Source: Thamnidium elegans
Taxonomy: Eukaryota > Mucoromycota > Mucoromycetes > Mucorales > Mucoraceae
Reading direction: 5' to 3'
Assembly (NCBI GenBank): GCA_025201345.1
Contig: JAIXMG010000007.1
Coordinates: 744,001-808,000, forward strand
Length of the DNA stretch: 64,000 bases
This document shows positions 57,500-64,000 of the stretch, piece by piece. The position numbers and the translations under genes were made by a program. The notes below the pieces were generated by a model. That model saw only the letters and a list, made by a program, of their open reading frames with translations, did no database searches and was not told the origin of the DNA. Within the stretch, counting starts at the first letter, position 1; every line of letters begins with the position of its first letter.

Positions 57500-60235
57500 A
57501 TGGCAGATACACTTAAAGATATTCCAGAGTTTTTTGAGACTGAAATTGGAGAATCTATTTCTGCTCGTACAGATGCATTAGGTACTTTTAAAGCACATGG
57601 TCCAAGTTGACCACTTTTTTTTTTATTGTTTTGTTCACGCGTCTTTCTTCATCTCGTAGGTACATTTCGTGAGTTAGGTCCTCCTGACTTATGTCACATT
57701 ATTAAAGCTAATTCTAAGCCTGGTTTGAAGGAGGTACATCTTTAATTCGTTTTATTATTATTATAATGAGACATTTAATAAAATTTCCATCTGTATAGCT
57801 CGGTAGTTACCATTATGTGTCTGGCGTTGACGCTTCATCATCTGCTACTTTAGCTGCCTATTTAAACTCATTAACTTATTCACTGGTAAAAAAGTTTCCG
57901 TTGACATACTTTATTTGTTTCTCATATATATTATAGGATGATACTCAATCTTGGTTTTCTAAATCAAATGCTTGGCGAATTCGCTCCGGTATTTATTGGT
58001 AAGAACAAATATGTATATATATGTATAGCAAAGACAGCAACAATTAAACATGTCTTTTTTTTTATGTTTAGTTGTTTCAATGCTTTTTCTCGTGTAGACG
58101 TTCGAGTAGAAGTAAAGATTCCAGGTGGAGTAGAAAGTTATTATGTTGATGTCAGAGGAGAAAGGTAGAAAAAAACAGAGAGAGGGGAAGAAAAAGTGAA
58201 ATTTACAAAAAAAAAAAAAAATACTAAAAAACCAGTACGTTTTTGTTAGACACGAAGCTACAGCAGCTATATGGCAAGAAACATACTTATCCGCTGTATT
58301 GCGTGCGATTCTTTACTCTGACGACAGTTACTACCGATTAGCTGGATACCGTAAGATGGACCCAATTACCAGTTTATCATTCGAGGCCCGATTTTTGGAA
58401 GCAGTTGAAGCCTTGTTCTGGCGAGGATGGCAATTAGGCAGTAACCCAGAGATTCAAACTGCTACAACAGTACATAACCATTTAACTTCTGGTGTAATGA
58501 AATATTTCGGTGATAGTTTTCGTTATGGTCCTGCTATTGAGCTCTATGAAAAGTTACAAAAGAAGGATCCTGAGGTTGGTGCATTGTTAGCTCAATCTTA
58601 TTTAGGTCAAAATGAGGAAATTAAAGCTGTAAAGATATTAAACGAAAATTTGAAACTTGCTCCTATGAGCTATCCGTTATTACATGTTCAAGTTGATTTC
58701 CTTCGTAACAAGGTAAATAGATATATATATATATATATATAGTCATGCAAAAGAAGGATAAAACTTATATACATGTATATTTTAAAAAAAAGGGAGAGTT
58801 TGAAATGGCTTTAAAACTTGCTAAATTCGCAGTCAACACAACACCTTCCGAATTCCTTACATGGGCTAAATTGACTGAGGTTTATATCGACCTTGAAGAT
58901 TACAAAAACGCACTTTTGACATTGAATTCATGTCCAATGTTTACCTATAGTGAACGTGACATGCACCGTATGCCTGCACCCATGAGAACACATTTACCTA
59001 TCAAAGTAGATATTATGAATTCTGGAATTATGGAAGAAGATGCAGCAGGAAGAGAGAACGAAGCTGATCCTAACTTGGCTCGTCTTCCTGCTCCTGCATT
59101 ACACGGTACATTTGCCAAGGCATATGCCCTTTTAACACGCTTAGCAAGTAAAATTGGATGGGATGATTTGTTAAAATGTAGATCATATGTGTTTGTAATG
59201 GAAGAGGAATATCGTATGCAAAAGGCAAAAGAGGATACTCAAAAATCGAGTACATCTGTCAATGATCAAGAGCCTGAATCCAGTACTGAAGATAAAACTA
59301 GCGTTCATCAAGATGAAACTGTTGAAAAAGACGATGATGCTTCTGCTAAAAAGGAGGAACAAGAGGATTCAAAAGAAAAAGAATCAGATGAATTAAATGA
59401 TCAGATGAATAGTGTTGATTTAAATGATGATGGCGAAGATGATGAAGGTACTGCTCCTGTTGAAGTTCATCATACTCCTCTTGTTCGTCCAGAACAGGTT
59501 GCAGAAGATAAATCGAAGGTAATTTTAATAGAGTGCACTCAATAAAAAAAAAAGTGATGGGGTATTAACATTTTTGTTTTAGTCAGAAAATGCCGGTACA
59601 AAAGCCGAAGAAGAGAGTACACCTAACCCAAGTGACGGCGTTAACTTTTCTTTCAATAACAAACGTCTTTGTGAGCGTTGGTTAGATAACCTGTTTATGG
59701 TCTTGTACGAAGATTTACGTATCTATACATTCTGGAGAACTGAATCAGCACATTACCGTGCTCAACAAATGCCTTACCGTAAGACAGGTACTGAGTGGGA
59801 ATTATTAGGTGACTTGGCTCTTCGATTATGGCATGAGAATGAAGCTAGAGAAGCATATGAACAATGTTTGGATCATAAATTTTCTGCCAAGGCCTGGATG
59901 AAGTTATTGGAAATCTATGTTACGGAAAGTAATGTTCAAAGAGCTCTTTTAGCTGCTGTCAAATTAACTGTTTATCATGAACGTTGGTATCATGAAATTG
60001 TGGTAAGTAATGGTGGTGGTGGTTTGCGAATATAAGATTATAATAATTTAAATATCATTCCTTATAGTATCCCAGTGAAATTGCTCGTAACCTTAATATT
60101 TTGATTCGCAGAGAAGGTCTTTCGAAGATGCAAAATATGTTGACTTCAATGAATTTACCTCGTCCTGTTCAAATTTTGATGACTCAGTATTTCGATTTTG
60201 CTGAACTTTTCAAAGTTGAAGGATATGAATTTTAA
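57500..60235 (+). CDS. ChAPs family exomer subunit (Bud7/Bch1/Chs6 type)
   Basis: Nine exons: 57500-57581, 57660-57733, 57799-57885, 57937-57998, 58072-58164, 58250-58712, 58793-59518, 59583-60002, 60068-60235; about 724 aa. Exomer is an Arf1-dependent cargo adaptor at the trans-Golgi for plasma-membrane proteins such as chitin synthase. Family landmarks: FRELGPPDLCHIIKANS, SYHYVSGVDASSSATLAAYL, DDTQSWFSKSNAWRIRSG, CFNAFSRVDVRVEVKIPGG, ETYLSAVLRAILYSDDSYYR, LAGYRKMDPI, FEARFLEAVEALFWRGW, then TPR-like helices. A Glu/Asp/Lys-rich insert of about 80 residues in the second half (exon 7-8) is longer than I recall for yeast. The start at 57500 is the first ATG of the conserved N-terminus (MADTLKDIPEFFET). 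Confidence 0.93.
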
Positions 60236-60368
60236 AGAAACATTTCCTTTTGTTAATGATAGAAAAAAAAAAAGAAAAAAAATACGTAATACATTTCATT
60301 TTTTTTTTTAAAAAAAAGATAATATAATTCTAATATGTAGTTTTAAATAAAAAATTAAAACGATTCTA

Positions 60369-62206
60369 CTATAAAAATTCATCATCGTCAATAACAATTT
60401 CAGAAGCGATTTTTTCTGTTCTTAATCTCTTAATGGGTTGTAAGTTTGGATTGATAAAGGTAGCATCCACTTGAACATCTGAACTGGTATATACAAATTC
60501 ACTAGCAGTATGACTATTATCATCTTGAGTTGGTCCTTGTCTACAGCCTACATTAATCTTATTTTCAATTTCTATTTCGTTACAAAATGTTACTGTTTGA
60601 GGATTAAGGAACGGATATTCTACATATAAAAAAAATACGTGTTAATCTGCGGCAATAAAAACTGTATATAATATTTACGATTTTGCTTAATTGCTTGAAT
60701 ATCAGTTGGTACATCGGGATTAAATGCAGGTGCAGTAGTTTCGAAATTATGAGGTATTTTTAAATCAAGCGATCTATCTTGTTGTTTACTTTCCAGGTAG
60801 GCACGTTCTTTTTCAATAGATAATTTCAATTCTTCGTCAGAAGGTATTGACGTTTGTTGATACGAAGTACTCAAGTAAGGTTGCATAGCTCTAGTAATAG
60901 ATAACCATTCTATATCATAATAGAAATCGTAATTTCCAGTTTCGTCATTGGGAGTAGGAATATCAATAATCTATTGTTACACGGTAATATAAGTGATTTT
61001 GAATACATATCTTAATAACTTTTTTTTTTTACCTGTAAAAATTGTCTTCTAGGTAAACATTTATCTAAACTTAAAAATTTAGTTACTTTAGATGTTTCTG
61101 ATATAGCCTCTAATGCTGGGGCTTTCTCTGCAGGTGTATCATCATCATCATTATCATCATCACTTAAACTAATTTCGATCTCATCAGGATTGGCTTCGAT
61201 ATCAATCTTGATTTCTTCAGGATTATTGACAATAGGTTGGCTTCTACGACCGCCACTCAAAATTGACTGTGTACTAGCAGGATAAATACCCTTTTTCCAC
61301 ATATCATGGTCTACAATAGCTGCATAATGTACATGTAAATGTGCTGCAAACCAATAAGAGGGTTGTAATTTAGAAAGAATCAATTCATTTGGGTAACTCC
61401 CAAGGTTATTTTCCATAATCTAAATATTTTTTTTTACTATGGCATTTTATATATATATATATATACACATATATACGTACCTCTTTAACAAAATATTTCT
61501 TAATGTTCATCAAGTGTCCCAGATCACCATATCGTTCAATACCTCTAGGCCAATCATGAGATAAAAAGATATCCACAGGTTCTTGAACTTGTAATAGTTT
61601 TTTGACATCGTATTCTCTAACATGATACGCACTTCTAATATCAGAAGCATTATAAGGTGATTTTTCATAATGTCCTTTTTTATAATGGTTTTCTTTGGCG
61701 ATACCAGAGACACCACCAATTCTTAATCCACCGAAATTAATTACGCCTGAATGACCAAGGTAATAAATATTATCACTAACCCATCCACCATGATACAACT
61801 CCCACAAGTAATTACTAGCCTCATGGTTTCCTCCAATAAAGATAGTAGGGTATGGTGCTTGCACTCTACCAGAGTAATATTTCCAAAATGTACCGAGTTC
61901 TCTATATTTAGCTGGTACGGCCATACATTCCGTATCTGCTTGATTTCTAAGAGACTAATATGATCTAATTAGATTCATTATAAAAAGAAATATTATTTTA
62001 TATTTACTTGGAAATCACCACAAATCAAAACTAGATCTATTTTGCAATTTTCTCTTTGTTCAATGAGACGGATCGATCCATAAATATCATCTAACTGGCC
62101 GTGACAACAGCCTTCAATAGCAATCTAATTCACAGAAGAAGAAGAAAAAAACTAGTCAATGTGCTTATTCATTTCAATTAAAAAAGTTTACTCAACATAC
62201 TCTCAT
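60369..62206 (-). CDS. DBR1: RNA lariat debranching enzyme
   Basis: Hydrolyses the 2'-5' bond of excised intron lariats in the nucleus. Exons 62206-62201 (6 nt), 62124-62008, 61954-61481, 61419-61033, 60970-60679, 60619-60369 give 508 aa. Metallophosphoesterase motifs in order: [53 protein letters not shown]. The lariat-recognition region follows, and the C-terminal 200 residues are acidic and variable ([11 protein letters not shown]) before the family's FLQIIDIP block. The first coding exon encodes only Met-Arg, followed by GTATGT, and splices to IAIEGCCHG, matching the yeast start LRIAVQGCCHG. Confidence 0.95.
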
Positions 62207-62263
62207 GAAAGTGAAGTTAAAAATAAGGTGATCACTAAAAAAAATGAGCTTTGAAGTTTTATA

Positions 62264-63412
62264 CAGTCACCCCCAAATTAATCGTGGGTCGTGTTTTTTT
62301 TTGCAAGCGTCCTTTTCAATAAAACTAAGCTTTTCTCATTAACATCGTAATTCAATACCACATGTCTTTATCAAATATAACAAACGAAACCTGTGGACCT
62401 AATATTCCTTCCAAAGAAGGTGTTTCTACCTCAGTAAACACGGTGTTTCTCAGAGTGCCATTGCAAAGACTGTCGAGCTACCAAAGTCCGCAGTACAGAA
62501 TATTGTTAGCAGAATAAAGCGAACAGGAAGCCCTTTGTATGGAAAACGTCCAGGAGCACAAAAAAAAAATTGATGAAAGAGCCGAAAGGCGTATGGAACG
62601 TACTGCTAAGAGTAATCCATTTGCTACATACGACGACCTAAGATTAGATTTGAAAGGGGCAGGTATAATTGTCTGTAGGGCAACAGTTATTTCTGCTTTG
62701 AAAGAAATAGGGTTCGGGTCTTATTTCGCAGCTCGTAAGCCTCGTTTAACAGAAAGACACAAAAAATAGAGACTTCGTTGGGCCTTGTCACATATAAACT
62801 GGACCAAGGATCAGTGGAGAAACGTTGTTTGGTCAGACGAGTCAGGTTTCTCAATAACAGGCAGTGATGGAGGCGCCAGAGTGATCAAGAAGATTGGTGA
62901 GAGGTACCTGGAAAAGCATATCGTACCAACAATTAAGCGGGGCGGCGGTGATGTTATAATTTGGGGCTATTTTTGGAGGTGGAGGATTTGGGCCTTTGAC
63001 GATTATCGATGATACTGTGAAACAGGATGAATATATCAATATTTTGGCAGGTAATTTTCACCCTTGGTTCAAGAAATTGACAGAGGACGAAGATAGATGC
63101 TTTATCTTACAAGAAGATGGGGCTTCGTGCCATACTGGCGCGTACGCTAGATGGTGGAAGGAGTCTCATCAAATCGAGGGGTTTGAATACTGACCTACCC
63201 AATCTCCTGATTTAAACCCGATTGAGCATCTCTAGTGGGCTCTGGGAATTCGCAGCGCAAACCCTTCAGCTAGAAATATAACCAGTTTGAAGGCTGTAAT
63301 AGAAGAACAGTGGAAGAAACTGAGTTTGGAGCTGGTAGATCGTTTGATCTCTAGTATGACAGATCGGTGTCAAGCCGTAATTGATGCGCGTAGTAGATCC
63401 ACAAAATATTAA
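62264..63412 (+). pseudogene. Broken Tc1/mariner transposase copy
   Basis: A CAGTCACCCCCAAATTAAT end preceded by TA at 62262 looks like the left terminus. The coding part shows the helix-turn-helix (SAIAKTVELPKSAVQNIVSR, GSPLYGKRPGA) and the DDE core: VVWSDESGFSI, then ILQEDGASCHT, then PDLNPIEHL. It is interrupted by a frame change near the N-terminus (about 62400-62460), another at about 62570, a stop at 62767-62769, a frame change near 62970, and stops near 63191 and 63232. The C-terminal part to 63412 is otherwise open. No matching right terminus was found, so the copy is also truncated or diverged at the 3' side. Confidence 0.88.
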
Positions 63413-63718
63413 TTATTATTTTTTATTATTACTTTTTATTAAAATTAACATATCAAGTATTATTTAAACGAAGTTTGAGCTCTCTCATAAATTATTTTGT
63501 CGAGCAATTGACCTTTTTAATTAACACTTACTTTTATACTCATTGCAAAAAAAAAAAGTGTTTTAATTGTTTGGTATCGGAGAAGACAGTTGTAATTTGC
63601 ATGTGACACTTCTTTCCACCCAAACCTTAAAGGGCTTTCATGTCATGGAATAAAAAGGGAAAAAGAGTTTCACAGCATCTTTTTTTCTTCTTCTTTGTTT
63701 CCCTTTTATTAATAAAAT
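63413..63718. other. Intergenic after the transposase
   Basis: About 300 bp, AT-rich. A poly-A tract at about 63546-63557 with flanking TGC/GTG resembles weakly the inner left end of the transposon, so the right terminus may lie in here in degraded form. The last 100 bp are a pyrimidine-rich promoter for the next gene. Confidence 0.35.
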
Positions 63719-64000
63719 ATGTCAATGATAAAAATACCTATTTTAGATCGCTTGACCTTTAGGGATTACCAAGGGTAAAAAGTATATTTATGTTTATTAT
63801 AAATGGCAATTGACTAAACTATTCATGTTCAGTTTAATTTTTACTATTCTCTTCTTTCTTTGTGAAAGTATCATTAGAGTTATTGTAATGATCATGCCCA
63901 AATTTCTTATTCAGTTAATAAACAACAGTATTGGCTCGTAAGTTTTAATAACCAAAAGATATATAGAGTTATTTAATATTATTATAGTTTATTTCCTTGG
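63719..64000 (+). CDS. 5' end of a membrane-anchored protein, possibly an alpha/beta-hydrolase lipase
   Basis: Cut by the right edge. Exons 63719-63774, 63833-63937 and 63988 onwards join in frame: MSMIKIPILDRLTFRDYQG, LIFTILFFLCESIIRVIVMI, MPKFLIQLINNSIGS, LFPW. One hydrophobic segment at about residues 20-42 would anchor the N-terminus in a membrane. The LTFRDY followed by a membrane segment recalls the start of some fungal alpha/beta-hydrolase lipases, but no catalytic motif lies inside the window, so the assignment is weak. Confidence 0.5.

Overview
The window is nuclear DNA from an AT-rich, intron-rich fungus, most likely an early-diverging one (Mucoromycota/Mucorales type). Genes are densely packed on both strands and mostly carry short introns of about 50-100 nt with GT..AG ends. 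Homopolymer and simple-repeat tracts sit in the gaps. An E2F/DP-type transcription factor, an AIG1-like GTPase, Tc1/mariner debris and a candidate U12-type intron all fit an early-diverging fungus. The species cannot be named from sequence alone.

Layout. 1-9.2 kb (all minus): DP transcription factor (cut by the left edge), bifunctional 6-phosphofructo-2-kinase/fructose-2,6-bisphosphatase, and a 1146-aa mitochondrial PPR protein. 10.2 kb: tRNA-Arg(ACG). 11.2-18.4 kb (plus): GT31 glycosyltransferase, ribosomal protein eL21, Rim2-like mitochondrial pyrimidine nucleotide carrier, a small coiled-coil protein, PP2A methylesterase and FEN1. 18.4-21.3 kb (minus): a transferrin-receptor/PSMA-like M28 protein. 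21.7-31.5 kb: a 56-aa three-exon gene, a pseudokinase, an AIG1-like GTPase with a CaaX end, a tail-anchored PPxY protein, Pol I subunit A49 and PRMT1.

32-39.7 kb is the accessory, decayed part: a broken amino-acid permease fragment, a degenerate multi-frame gene, a 485-bp inverted-repeat element, other coding remnants and one intact 159-aa orphan ORF. 39.8-47.2 kb returns to ordinary genes: Spo71-like PH protein, cold-shock-domain protein, BLOC-1 subunit-4-like protein, GLI-type zinc-finger factor and Vip1-like RRM protein. 48.5-49.5 kb holds gene fragments flanking a 358-bp TA-flanked MITE. 51.4-60.2 kb: a tricalbin, a neprilysin (M13) pseudogene carrying a 627-bp fold-back element, and an exomer ChAPs protein. 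60.4-63.4 kb: lariat debranching enzyme DBR1 and a broken Tc1/mariner transposase. The right edge cuts the start of a further gene.

The strongest unusual signal is in the PP2A methylesterase gene. Its second intron has no usable GT donor, but matches the U12-dependent AT-AC class at donor, branch site and acceptor, and its removal restores a conserved protein segment. Other points of note are an M28 protein with all zinc ligands but Asn in place of the catalytic Glu, exons of 6-19 nt in four genes, and three structurally distinct inverted-repeat elements. Exon coordinates were derived by hand from splice signals, frame and protein similarity, and need transcript support.
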